A program made the position numbers and the translations under genes. Source: Corynebacterium halotolerans YIM 70093 = DSM 44683 (GTDB lineage Bacteria; Actinomycetota; Actinomycetes; Mycobacteriales; Mycobacteriaceae). From it: DNA of 64,000 nt. The notes beneath the pieces are model-generated. The model saw only the letters and a list, made by a program, of their open reading frames with translations, was not told where the DNA came from and searched no databases. The DNA is taken from NCBI RefSeq assembly GCF_000341345.1, contig NC_020302.1, positions 724,075-788,074 of the forward strand, given 5' to 3'. This document shows, in pieces, positions 27,363 through 35,567 of this stretch; the stretch's first letter is position 1, and each line of letters opens with the position of its first letter.

Positions 27363-27396
27363 TAAAATAGGGAGGTGGACTAGTTGGTCTATTTTA
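27363..27396. promoter_or_regulatory. Inverted repeat upstream of the AT-rich ATPase gene
   Basis: TAAAATAG (27363-27370) and CTATTTTA (27389-27396) are perfect inverted copies with an 18-bp spacer, 71 bp before the ATPase start. The spacing of about two helical turns centre to centre suits a dimeric regulator. The AT-rich stretch at 27438-27450 (ATAAAATATTATT) may hold the -10. Confidence 0.45.
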
Positions 27397-27466
27397 AAGT
27401 TTTCCCACAAACGATCTTAGCGCTTTTTCAAAATGGAATAAAATATTATTTGAAAGGAAAACTGCA

Positions 27467-28732
27467 ATGTCTGACTATTTAGACCCAGAGGACGTTTTCA
27501 CTCCGTCAAACCCCCCAACTGGGGAAAACAATATCTATGTTAGCCGTTTGAATATAGAAAACAAACTTCGCAGGGCGCTAAAGTCGAGGGTTCCGATTGT
27601 TTTCGGAAACTATGGGGTGGGAAAAACCACCCTATGCATAAAGGTGCTTGAAAGCGCGTATGCGGAGGAAATTATAGTCCGCATTACCGATCCTAGCGCA
27701 ATGGAAATGGGATCATTATTTAAGCGCGGGTTTGAGGAAATTGGCTACGAGGTCACTGTTAACAGGACTGAAAGTCGCGCTTCTGGCATCGATATTGGGG
27801 CGTCCGCTCAGGCTCAGGTTTCGAATCCGTTATTTAATTTGTTTAACCTTGGCGGTTCCCTCTCTATCAAAAAAGCAGATAGCGCGGAAGAAGGCGTTAC
27901 GAAGAAGCTCTTAGTGGACGAGCCAACTGACTTTAAGGCAATCGAAATATTTCGCGATAATAAGGTTATTTTTTTTATCGACGAACTACACATGTCTACA
28001 GAAGAATTTCGGTGGGATCTTAGTCGTTTGATTAAATCCGTGAGTGACCTCAGCTTCCAGTATCCAAAATTTATTTTTAGCGGGACCGCAAATGATCCCT
28101 CTTCACTCGCTCAGTCAAACCAAGGAATTGATAGAATTCTGGAGGAGGTTCCAGTCCCGCCCTTGGCAGAGGGGGAAGGAAAAAGCCTCTTGTCGGAAGG
28201 TTTCAATAAACTCCAAATAAGGATTGATGATAAAGCGATTGAACAGGTAGTGCGAGTTTCAGGTGGCGCTCCCTCTCTCATCCACTCGATCGGTATCGCC
28301 CTCGCCTATATTGCCGAGGATAGGGGGGAACGGATAATTAAAAGAGAAGATGTATCCACTGCGCTTGAAGTGGTGATTAAGGAGGGGTCACATGAACGCA
28401 TGACCGATCGGTATAAAAAAGCTGCTAATCACACTGGGGCGCGCAAATATAGAACACAAATTCTCCATGCCATGGCAAGTGCGGAAGAGGCCCAAGTAGA
28501 AACAGGCTGGCTTGCGGAGGAGATCTCCAGGCGCTTAGGGGAGAAGGTTGAAATGCAGGCGATCAGCGGACCTCTGAGAGAATTAAAATCTGAAGAGTAT
28601 GGGGGCATCTTGGCAGATGCTTCTGCTGCCGATGGAAGTAAGCTTCATAACCAATCCATGTTTAAGCAACCTCAAATGAAATCATTCGTTCAGTTTTTGG
28701 AAAATGCGCAAAACGCTGGTGCTGAATTGTAG
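27467..28732 (+). CDS. Solitary AAA+/ORC-like ATPase of an accessory island
   Basis: The product is 421 residues. Walker A is VFGNYGVGKTT near residues 45-55, Walker B is KVIFFIDELHMS near 165-176, a sensor-1-like FIFSGTAND follows near 205, and SGGAPSLIHSIG near 270 resembles the G-x-P turn of STAND/ORC ATPases. The last 90 residues (YRTQILHAMASAEEAQ onward) look like a winged-helix domain. ATG follows AAAGGA by about eight bases. GC is strikingly lower than in flanking genes and codons end often in A/T, so it was acquired. It stands alone between an IS21 relic and an IS1380 element, 4 kb from a type I restriction system. ATPases of this build occur in phage defence and in replication/partition; neither is shown here. 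Confidence 0.8.
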   Translation: MSDYLDPEDVFTPSNPPTGENNIYVSRLNIENKLRRALKSRVPIVFGNYGVGKTTLCIKVLESAYAEEIIVRITDPSAMEMGSLFKRGFEEIGYEVTVNRTESRASGIDIGASAQAQVSNPLFNLFNLGGSLSIKKADSAEEGVTKKLLVDEPTDFKAIEIFRDNKVIFFIDELHMSTEEFRWDLSRLIKSVSDLSFQYPKFIFSGTANDPSSLAQSNQGIDRILEEVPVPPLAEGEGKSLLSEGFNKLQIRIDDKAIEQVVRVSGGAPSLIHSIGIALAYIAEDRGERIIKREDVSTALEVVIKEGSHERMTDRYKKAANHTGARKYRTQILHAMASAEEAQVETGWLAEEISRRLGEKVEMQAISGPLRELKSEEYGGILADASAADGSKLHNQSMFKQPQMKSFVQFLENAQNAGAEL

Positions 28733-28851
28733 GGCTCTTCTAATAGAGCTCTATCTCTCGGGGCAGTCGCAGCTGAAAGTAATTATCGGTTTCTCTCCGT
28801 TCGGGGGGGGGATTTTACCCTGAAGGACAAAGGTGTTGGCAGATCAGTCCT

Positions 28852-28960
28852 TTAGGTCTTGTTGCGAAAGTCTGGATCGGCGTAACGGGTGGAAATGAGA
28901 GCGGCCTCCGGCATAGCGAGGAAGGTGCGAACAATCACCGCCAGCCGCCGGAGAATTTAT
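28852..28960 (-). pseudogene. Possible transposase C-terminal fragment
   Basis: The minus strand reads ILRRLAVIVRTFLAMPEAA followed by about 15 residues to a TAA at 28852, with an in-frame stop just upstream. The basic-hydrophobic pattern is like the C-terminal helix of DDE transposases, and the nearby IS1380 element could have cut it. Family not identified; weak. Confidence 0.3.
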
Positions 28961-28971
28961 CCCCACCCTAG

Positions 28972-30715
28972 CCCCTTTCTTTCACTGGGCTTTTTGAGTG
29001 GCCGGCTTGGTGGGGGTGGCTGAGGTCGGGATTGTTGAGCTTCCGGCGGGTGCTGGTGCCGGGTGAACCAGGTTCCATGTCCTGGACTCGAAATATGGAT
29101 AGGGACTGCGGTGACGGTGCGTGTGGCGGTTGCGCCGCCGAGAGTCAGGCGATGGATCTGAGTCGGGAGAGTCCGTGCTCGAGCACCTCGCGGTGGGCGG
29201 CGGCGCGATCAAACCGGAGGATGGTGCGCCTGGCATGACGCACGACGACTGCTGCGATCGACAGCATCCTCGCTCGCAGGGTTTTCGGTTCCCACACCCA
29301 CCACCGCGAGCGGCGCTGATCTGCCGCTTTACCGGTGGCGGCGGTGATCAGCCCGGCCCAGCTGATCAGGTTCATCGCCAGGACCGCGGCGTGGATCCAC
29401 GCCTGGTTCATCCCGAACGCCTCATGCGGCAGTTTGCCCAGCCCACAGTCCTTCAAGTCCCGGATGCGTTGCTCGCACCGGCCCCGGGCCCGGTGGAGCG
29501 CGTCGAGTCGGTTCGCGTGCCCGGGACGGTTGGTGACAAAGGCCTGCACACGCCGGCCATCGATGTCGGTGATGCGCAGCTGCGCACCCCGGGCGGGGTG
29601 CTCGACACGAATGATGACCCGCATGTCGGAAGGGTATTTCTCGAGGTTGATACCCAGTGGTTCCCCGGCCCAGGAGTGCATCCGGGAAGTGATGTCCGCG
29701 ACGTACGCGTCCGTGGTGTCGCTGACCGTACCGTCGGGGCGGATGATGCCCTGTTTGATGTCGTCGCCAAGCGTGGAGGCGATCTCGCCGATCTGCCAGG
29801 TCACCGGCAACCCCACCGAGTACCCCAGGCCCTGGTGATCGAGGTGGCCCAGAAAGGCCTGCGACCCGCCGGCAGCATCCGTGCGTATCAGCAAACGCTT
29901 CCCCCACTCCTGGCCGTCGACATGGTCGGGGGTCGCGGCCAGGGCCTGGTCGAGGACGTCCTTGTGGTCGGCCGCGGTGTTCGAGCCGGCGTTGCCCGGA
30001 CGCAGCAGCACCGCTGCGGGTTCCCCGGTCCACCCGTCGCCGTGGTCGATGATGGCAGCCAGCGGGTGGAACCCGAAGTGCTTCTTCCACGTCGGTGCCG
30101 CGTTTTCCTTGTCCGAGTGGGCGAGGATTTCGGTGGCGTTCAGGTCGATGACCAGCGGGGCATCGGCGCTGGCTGCGGCGGGGTTGCGGGCTCCGCAGGC
30201 GGTCCACGCCGTGGTACGGGCTGCTTTCATTCCGGTCAGGACCGCGGTGGTTCCGGCGCCGTCAGCTTCGTCGTCGTGGTCGGCGAGTTCTTTGTGGCGG
30301 CGGTGCACCGTCGAATCCGACGGCACCTGATCGACCAGGCCGATGGCCACCAGCGGGCCAAGGAGGTCAACGTCATTGGCATCATCCCCGCCCAAGGCGA
30401 GTACCAGGGCCAGGGCAGTCATGGTGTTCCCGGTGGTGTGCAAAAGATTCGGATTCTGCCACTCGGCCAGTTCCACGTCGATGGCGTCGGCGACTCCGAC
30501 GGCGTCGGCGGTGCTGGCCAATAACATGAGTCCGGCGTTCGAGCACAGTTGGGCAGGAGCGGGGGTACCGACGCAAAAGCTGGTAGTCTTCACTCTGAAG
30601 GTGATCCTTTCGACCTGGGTTCCTGGAGTCTAAGCAGCTACCAAGTTACCTGGTCAAGGGTCACTTTTCTTATGTCTGCAGCCCGTGTCAGCCCACGTCC
30701 CGTGAAAACCCCGGG
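28972..30715 (-). mobile_element. IS1380-family element A, left copy (1744 bp)
   Basis: The same 1744-bp sequence occurs inverted at 39003-40746; wherever I compared them, and across the whole transposase frame, the copies agree. The ends are imperfect inverted repeats: CCCGGGGTTTTCACGGG at the transposase-upstream end and CCCCTTTCTTTCACTGGG at the other. Flanking 4-mers are CTAG (28968-28971) and TTAG (30716-30719), so no exact target duplication surrounds this copy. It lies just left of the restriction-modification genes. Confidence 0.9.
29145..30593 (-). CDS. IS1380-family transposase (element A, left copy)
   Basis: A 482-residue DDE transposase, GTG start (MKTTSFCVG). LVIDLNATEILAHSDKENA holds the first Asp, LLIRTDAAGGSQAFLGHL the second, and the EQRIRDLKDCGLGKLPH block the late Glu of the IS1380/IS4 superfamily; a Trp-rich W-I-H-A-A-V-L-A-M-N-L region follows. 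The frame is full length and undamaged. It reads outward, away from the restriction-modification genes. Confidence 0.92.
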   Translation of the reverse strand: MKTTSFCVGTPAPAQLCSNAGLMLLASTADAVGVADAIDVELAEWQNPNLLHTTGNTMTALALVLALGGDDANDVDLLGPLVAIGLVDQVPSDSTVHRRHKELADHDDEADGAGTTAVLTGMKAARTTAWTACGARNPAAASADAPLVIDLNATEILAHSDKENAAPTWKKHFGFHPLAAIIDHGDGWTGEPAAVLLRPGNAGSNTAADHKDVLDQALAATPDHVDGQEWGKRLLIRTDAAGGSQAFLGHLDHQGLGYSVGLPVTWQIGEIASTLGDDIKQGIIRPDGTVSDTTDAYVADITSRMHSWAGEPLGINLEKYPSDMRVIIRVEHPARGAQLRITDIDGRRVQAFVTNRPGHANRLDALHRARGRCEQRIRDLKDCGLGKLPHEAFGMNQAWIHAAVLAMNLISWAGLITAATGKAADQRRSRWWVWEPKTLRARMLSIAAVVVRHARRTILRFDRAAAHREVLEHGLSRLRSIA

Positions 30716-30816
30716 TTAGTGAATGAATAAACATGGAGGACTGCATGGGCTGGCGGCCGCAGAAGCTGGAATTGACCTGGTACAAAAGACTAGGAACTAA
30801 TCCCAACCCAGGAAGG

Positions 30817-30966
30817 AAAGTACGGCTACACCTGGGTCGACCCCAAGGATCCCCGCTACTGCGAAACCCACACCCTCATCATCGACGATGTCGCCCGCGG
30901 AACCCAGGCCCCCAAAGAAGACGGCATCACCTACTCCGAACGGGCCGACCTAGGTTCTGTCTTGTA
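30817..30966 (+). pseudogene. Fragment of an unrecognised gene
   Basis: The plus strand encodes about 49 residues with good codon use (GKYGYTWVDPKDPRYCETH, then LIIDDVARGTQAPKEDG and so on) without its own start. It stops where an IS5-like end (GGTTCTGTCTTGTAAG) begins. The family was not identified. Confidence 0.35.
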
Positions 30967-30974
30967 AGTGTTAA

Positions 30975-31030
30975 CGCAGCCACAAGATGATCGCGGCGAT
31001 GGGGGGTGGCCCCCTTTGCGTGGACACGCA
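30975..31030 (-). pseudogene. IS5-family transposase C-terminal scrap
   Basis: The minus strand ends STQRGPPPIAAIILWLR then TAA. The I-A-A-I-x-x-W-L-R ending is the common C-terminus of IS5 (IS427-group) transposases, and GGTTCTGTCTTGTAAG just beyond looks like the element's terminal repeat. Only about 17 codons remain. Confidence 0.45.
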
Positions 31031-31104
31031 GGATTGATCAAGCAGCGGGTGCCACGGTAACAGCCGTGGCGCGGTGTGGGTCGATCTTTTGAGGGTGCCG
31101 AGTA

Positions 31105-31370
31105 CTACAGCGCGGTCAGTGGCGGGTAGTCAGCGGGCGCAGCGTCATGTCGCCAAGCGTCGTATTCGCCCCCACTCATCACCCCAATGGAGATGAAGGT
31201 GCGCCGGTAGGCCCGATCGAGACCTCGGTTGATTCCAGCGGCATGGTTAAGAAGCTCAAAGGGAACACGGTGACAGGCATGTCCAACCACCCACGTGTGC
31301 CGTAGCCGTCCGATAACGGGAGCGCGGCCATAACCGGCGGCTCTACTGCGCTCAATGAACTTCCTGATGA
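31105..31370 (-). pseudogene. Probable tyrosine recombinase C-terminal relic
   Basis: The frame contains VIGRLRHTWVVGHACHRVPFELLNHAAGI, like the L-R-x-x-W-V-V-x-H-x-x-x-x-x-P-x-x-x-L-L-x-A-A-G-I stretch near the end of actinobacterial integrase-like proteins, then about 45 residues to a stop at 31105. Upstream the frame continues into the hsdM leader without a credible start. No catalytic R-H-R-Y set is visible. Confidence 0.35.
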
Positions 31371-31547
31371 CCCTGGTTGGTGGTTGCCGGGTGATGGTTC
31401 CACTCTGGGACGCGACGATCGGAGAGGAGAGCTGAGCATCGGGATGAGCATCTCGAATTGGAATATAGTTTTGAGGCCCCGTTGCCGGAATCTCCGAAGC
31501 ACCATCTAGTCTTGAACAGAGCATCACATCGAGGAAAGTGGACGACA

Positions 31548-34319
31548 GTGGACAAGAACCAACTCGGCAGCAGTATCTGGAGAGCCGCCAACGAGATGCG
31601 CGGCAGCCTGGACGCCAACGACTACAAGGATTTCATCCTTGGATTCATCTTCTATAAGTTCCTCTCCGACAAGCAGACGGACTTCTTTGTCAGTTGGCAA
31701 CTGCCCGAGGAACAGCTACCTGGTTTGTTAACCCAGGGCGATAACCTCTACGCCGAGATGGCGCAGAAGAATATCGGGTACTACATCGCCTACGAGGATC
31801 TGTTCGATCACTGGCTCCACAAGGACACTGATCTGGTCGTATCCGATGTCACCGAGGCGATGTCGCGGTTCGAGTCGAATATCGCCGCACCCTACAAGCA
31901 CGTCTACGGCGGCATCTTCGAGACCTTCCGTAACAGCGTGACCAAGCTTGGCGCTGATGCGAATCAGCGCGCGAAGAAGCTGCGCGAGATCATGCGTATC
32001 GTACGTGACGTACCCACGGATAATTCCCTTGACTATGATGTCTTGGGGTACATCTACGAGTATCTCATCGGCCAATTTGCGGCCAATGCAGGCAAGAAGA
32101 ACGGCGAGTTCTATACCCCTCACACTGTCGCCCTGGTCATGGCTGAGATCGTCGGAGAACATCTTCGCGGCCGCGCAGAAATTGAAGTGTACGATCCGAC
32201 CTCAGGCTCGGCGTCGTTGATGCTCAACATCGGCTCGGCCATCGAACGCCGCTCCGGTGACAAGGGCAAAATCAAGTACTATGCCCAGGAACTCAAGCAG
32301 GATGCCTACAACCTCACCCGTATGAACCTGGTCATGCGAGGTGTTGCCCCTTCCAACATCGTCACCCGCAACGCCGACTCACTCGGCCAGGACTGGCCGA
32401 TGATCGACGAGTACGGCAGCACCGACCCGCTCTTCGTAGACGCTGTGGTAAGTAACCCGCCCTACTCGGCCAAGTGGGACAAAGATGCCGCAGAACGTAG
32501 CAGCGATGTCCGTTTCGCCAAGTACGGTTACGCGCCTAAGTCGAAGGCTGATTACGCCTTCCTGCTCCACGAGCTGTATCACCTGCGCGATGACGGCATC
32601 CTAACGATTGTTCTGCCCCATGGAGTGCTCTTCAGAGGTGGTGAGGAAAGTGAGATTCGCAAGAGGCTGATTGACCAGAACAACATCGAAACCATCATCG
32701 GCTTCCCCCCAAACATCTTCTTCGGCACCGGCATCGCCACCATCGTCATGGTGCTCAAGAAAAAGCGCGGCAACGACGATACCGTGCAGTTCGTCGATGC
32801 ATCCAAGGGCTTCGTGAAAGACGGTACCAAGAACGAGCTGCGTCCGCGGGACGTCCGCAAGATCGTCGACACCGTACTAGCTCGCGAAGACGTCGAGAAG
32901 TATTCCCGCGTCGTTTCACGCGAGGAAATCATTGTCAGCGACTACAACCTCAACATCCCGCGATATGTCGACTCTTCTGAAGAACCGGAACGCTGGGATA
33001 TCTACTCCACGATGTTCGGCGGTATCCCCTTCACCGAGATCGACCAGCTCGCAGAGTATTGGGATAACCTGCCTGAGTTGCGCGATGCCATCTTCGAAGA
33101 GATGTCAGCCACTCATGCCCAGTTTCGGGAGGGTGTGGATATTGCGGATGTAGTCACAGGCCACCACAGTGTGAGCGGGTACACCGACTCATTTGACGCA
33201 GCGTTTGAAGGTTTCGACGATTATCTGCACGAGAAACTGATCGACGACGCCACCGACGTGGAGATCCGCCTAGCTGAAGGTGAAATTCGCCGCGAGCTCT
33301 TCGCTCGTCTGGATGGTGTCCCGATCGTTGACGATTACGGCGTCTACCAGCTGTTCGCAGACCAATGGAACATCATCGAAGGTGACCTCGGTGTTATCCA
33401 GCTCGACGGCTGGGAACAGGTTCGCGGTGTCGAGCCGAACATGGTGACGAGGAAGAAGGACGGCAAGGACGTGGAAGCCCATGAAGGTTGGAAGGGCACC
33501 ATCCTGCCGTTTGCCCTAGTCCAGAGCCAGTTGCTGCCGGATGCTTATGCCACGCTCCATGGGCTCCAAGAAACCCAAGCCGCGGCGGAAGCGCGCAAGG
33601 ACGAGCTTTTCGAGGAGATCCCCGAAGAAGAGCACGGTGTCGATGATTACTGCATCACCAATGCCGCCGGCACTGACTTCCGTCGAGCCGGAGTGACGAA
33701 CCGGCTGAACCAGCTACTGGAGGATGTCACCTCACCCGAGATCAAGGCCATGGAGTCCTACCTCGATATGACCCCCTCACAGAAGCGTCAGATGGAGGCA
33801 GACCACCCCGAGTACGGTTGGGACGAGATGGAGAAATCTTCTGCCCGCAATAAGGGTGGTGAGTTTGGAAAGCCAGCTACCGTAAAGCGCATTGTCGAAC
33901 TGAAGAAGCAGGTCGAGTTCGAGGAAGGGTCGATCACTACACAGCTAGTCGAGGCTGACTCTTTGCTCGCTGAGATTGCTGAGCACAAGAAAGACATCAA
34001 GGCACGCGAAGAAGAGATCCACAAACAGACTCGCGCGCTCATCCCGACCCTGGATGATGCCCAGGTGAGCGAGCTACTGCACGCAAAGTGGATCACTCCA
34101 TTGATGGCTCAGATCAGCGCCGTGCCCGGTAGATTGATCGAAGCTCTGCTGGAGAAGTTGTGCAGCCTGCAGCGCAAGTACGCAACCACGTTGACTGACG
34201 TGAACGAACAGATCGACGATACTTCCGCTGAACTGGCACAGATGATGGACCAGCTCAAGGGCAACGATACTGATATGCGCGGAATTGAAGCCCTGGCGGA
34301 CACGCTGGGAGGTAAGTAG
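31548..34319 (+). CDS. hsdM: Type I restriction-modification DNA methyltransferase subunit, extended
   Basis: A 923-residue N6-adenine methyltransferase subunit. LGSSIWRAANEMRGSLDANDYKDFILGFIFYKFLSDKQ is the helical HsdM N-domain. NGEFYTPHTVALVMAEI precedes the SAM site YDPTSGSASLMLNIG, where DPACGSGS is usual. The catalytic motif is VVSNPPYSAKW near residue 307. Typical HsdM is 500-550 residues; here 350-400 more follow, predicted charged and partly coiled-coil (residues about 780-920, rich in Glu/Lys and QLVEADSLLAEIAEHKKDI). GTG at 31548 is chosen for GAGGAAAG upstream. hsdS follows after two bases. Composition is lower in GC than the chromosome. Confidence 0.92.
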   Translation: MDKNQLGSSIWRAANEMRGSLDANDYKDFILGFIFYKFLSDKQTDFFVSWQLPEEQLPGLLTQGDNLYAEMAQKNIGYYIAYEDLFDHWLHKDTDLVVSDVTEAMSRFESNIAAPYKHVYGGIFETFRNSVTKLGADANQRAKKLREIMRIVRDVPTDNSLDYDVLGYIYEYLIGQFAANAGKKNGEFYTPHTVALVMAEIVGEHLRGRAEIEVYDPTSGSASLMLNIGSAIERRSGDKGKIKYYAQELKQDAYNLTRMNLVMRGVAPSNIVTRNADSLGQDWPMIDEYGSTDPLFVDAVVSNPPYSAKWDKDAAERSSDVRFAKYGYAPKSKADYAFLLHELYHLRDDGILTIVLPHGVLFRGGEESEIRKRLIDQNNIETIIGFPPNIFFGTGIATIVMVLKKKRGNDDTVQFVDASKGFVKDGTKNELRPRDVRKIVDTVLAREDVEKYSRVVSREEIIVSDYNLNIPRYVDSSEEPERWDIYSTMFGGIPFTEIDQLAEYWDNLPELRDAIFEEMSATHAQFREGVDIADVVTGHHSVSGYTDSFDAAFEGFDDYLHEKLIDDATDVEIRLAEGEIRRELFARLDGVPIVDDYGVYQLFADQWNIIEGDLGVIQLDGWEQVRGVEPNMVTRKKDGKDVEAHEGWKGTILPFALVQSQLLPDAYATLHGLQETQAAAEARKDELFEEIPEEEHGVDDYCITNAAGTDFRRAGVTNRLNQLLEDVTSPEIKAMESYLDMTPSQKRQMEADHPEYGWDEMEKSSARNKGGEFGKPATVKRIVELKKQVEFEEGSITTQLVEADSLLAEIAEHKKDIKAREEEIHKQTRALIPTLDDAQVSELLHAKWITPLMAQISAVPGRLIEALLEKLCSLQRKYATTLTDVNEQIDDTSAELAQMMDQLKGNDTDMRGIEALADTLGGK

Positions 34320-34321
34320 CG

Positions 34322-35548
34322 ATGAATGAACCTAGTTTGAGGTTAGATGGGTTCATTGGTGAGTGGAAGGAGGGGGCCCTTGGGGATCTAGGCTCCGTCC
34401 GAGGTGGTGGAACTCCCGCCACCGGTATCTCAGCGTATTGGGGCGGTAAAATCCCATGGTTTACCCCAGGAGAAATTTCAGAAAACGGGTCTGGCATCGT
34501 TGCCGACTCTGAGCGCCTGATTACATCCGACGGATTGATCGAATCTTCGGCCAAAGAGCTTCCTCCGGGAACGGTTCTGGTGACTTCTCGCGCAAGTATC
34601 GGACATGTAGCCGTGACTAGTAAACTGGCTGCTACAAACCAGGGATTTGCTTCAGTCACTCCAAACCAAGTTGAGTCAACGTGGTTTATCTATAACTGGG
34701 TTCTAGCCCATCAAGACGCGCTCCGCCGTAGTGCCAGTGGTAGCACTTTCTTAGAGATCAGTGTCAAGTCTGTCGAGAATTTTCCGATTACCTACCCCAA
34801 TCTTCCCGAACAGGAAATTTTAGGTGGCTTCTTTCGCAAATTTGATTCTCTGATTGATTCAGCCGACAGTCAAGTATCTCACCTTAAACACCTCAAGCAG
34901 ACCATGCTGGGCAAGATGTTCCCGCGAGCTGGTGAGACTGTGCCGGGAATTCGTTTCGATGGTTTTGACGGTGAGTGGTCTACCCAAGCGCTCGGGCAGC
35001 TAGGTTCTACCTACGGCGGGTTGACTGGCAAGAATAAGGACGATTTTGGTCATGGAGAAGCACGATACATCACCTATAGAAATGTCTTTTCCAACGCAAT
35101 TTCGGATCCGGAGATGGTCGAGCGAGTTGAGGTAGATCCGGTTCAAAATGAAGTGCGAATCGGAGACGTTCTCTTCACTACTTCCTCAGAGACCCCCGAA
35201 GAAGTAGGGATGTCCAGTGTTGTCACTGAAGTTGAAAATTATACGTATTTAAACAGTTTCTGCTTCGGTTACCGCCCAACGGCGAAGTTTGACCTTTACT
35301 TCCTCGCCAGTCTCCTGCGAAGTGATTCAGTACGAAATCAGCTTGAGAAGCTTGCTCAAGGGATTTCGAGATTCAACATCTCGAGTCGCAAGGTTATGGC
35401 TATCGAAGTCGCCTATCCATCTGTCCAGGAACAACAGGTCATTGGCAACTACTTCCGCAAGCTCGATCAGCTCATTGAGCTAGAAGAAAACAAGCTGAGC
35501 AAGCTACAGCACCTCAAATCAGCTTTCCTCGATAAGATGTTTGTCTGA
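34322..35548 (+). CDS. hsdS: Type I restriction-modification specificity subunit
   Basis: A 408-residue specificity subunit made of two target-recognition domains, each followed by a conserved helix. TRD1 runs from about GALGDLGSVRGGGTPATG to FPITYPNLPEQEILGGFFRKFDSLID. TRD2 runs from QALGQLGSTYGGLTGKNKDDFG to AYPSVQEQQVIGNYFRKLDQLIELEENKL. The paired E-Q-x-x-I-x-x-x-F-x-K-x-D-x-L-I repeats show both halves are present, so a bipartite recognition sequence is expected; its identity cannot be read. Lower GC than neighbours is normal for hsdS. Confidence 0.93.
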   Translation: MNEPSLRLDGFIGEWKEGALGDLGSVRGGGTPATGISAYWGGKIPWFTPGEISENGSGIVADSERLITSDGLIESSAKELPPGTVLVTSRASIGHVAVTSKLAATNQGFASVTPNQVESTWFIYNWVLAHQDALRRSASGSTFLEISVKSVENFPITYPNLPEQEILGGFFRKFDSLIDSADSQVSHLKHLKQTMLGKMFPRAGETVPGIRFDGFDGEWSTQALGQLGSTYGGLTGKNKDDFGHGEARYITYRNVFSNAISDPEMVERVEVDPVQNEVRIGDVLFTTSSETPEEVGMSSVVTEVENYTYLNSFCFGYRPTAKFDLYFLASLLRSDSVRNQLEKLAQGISRFNISSRKVMAIEVAYPSVQEQQVIGNYFRKLDQLIELEENKLSKLQHLKSAFLDKMFV

Positions 35549-35567
35549 GACGAGAGGGAGAACACAT

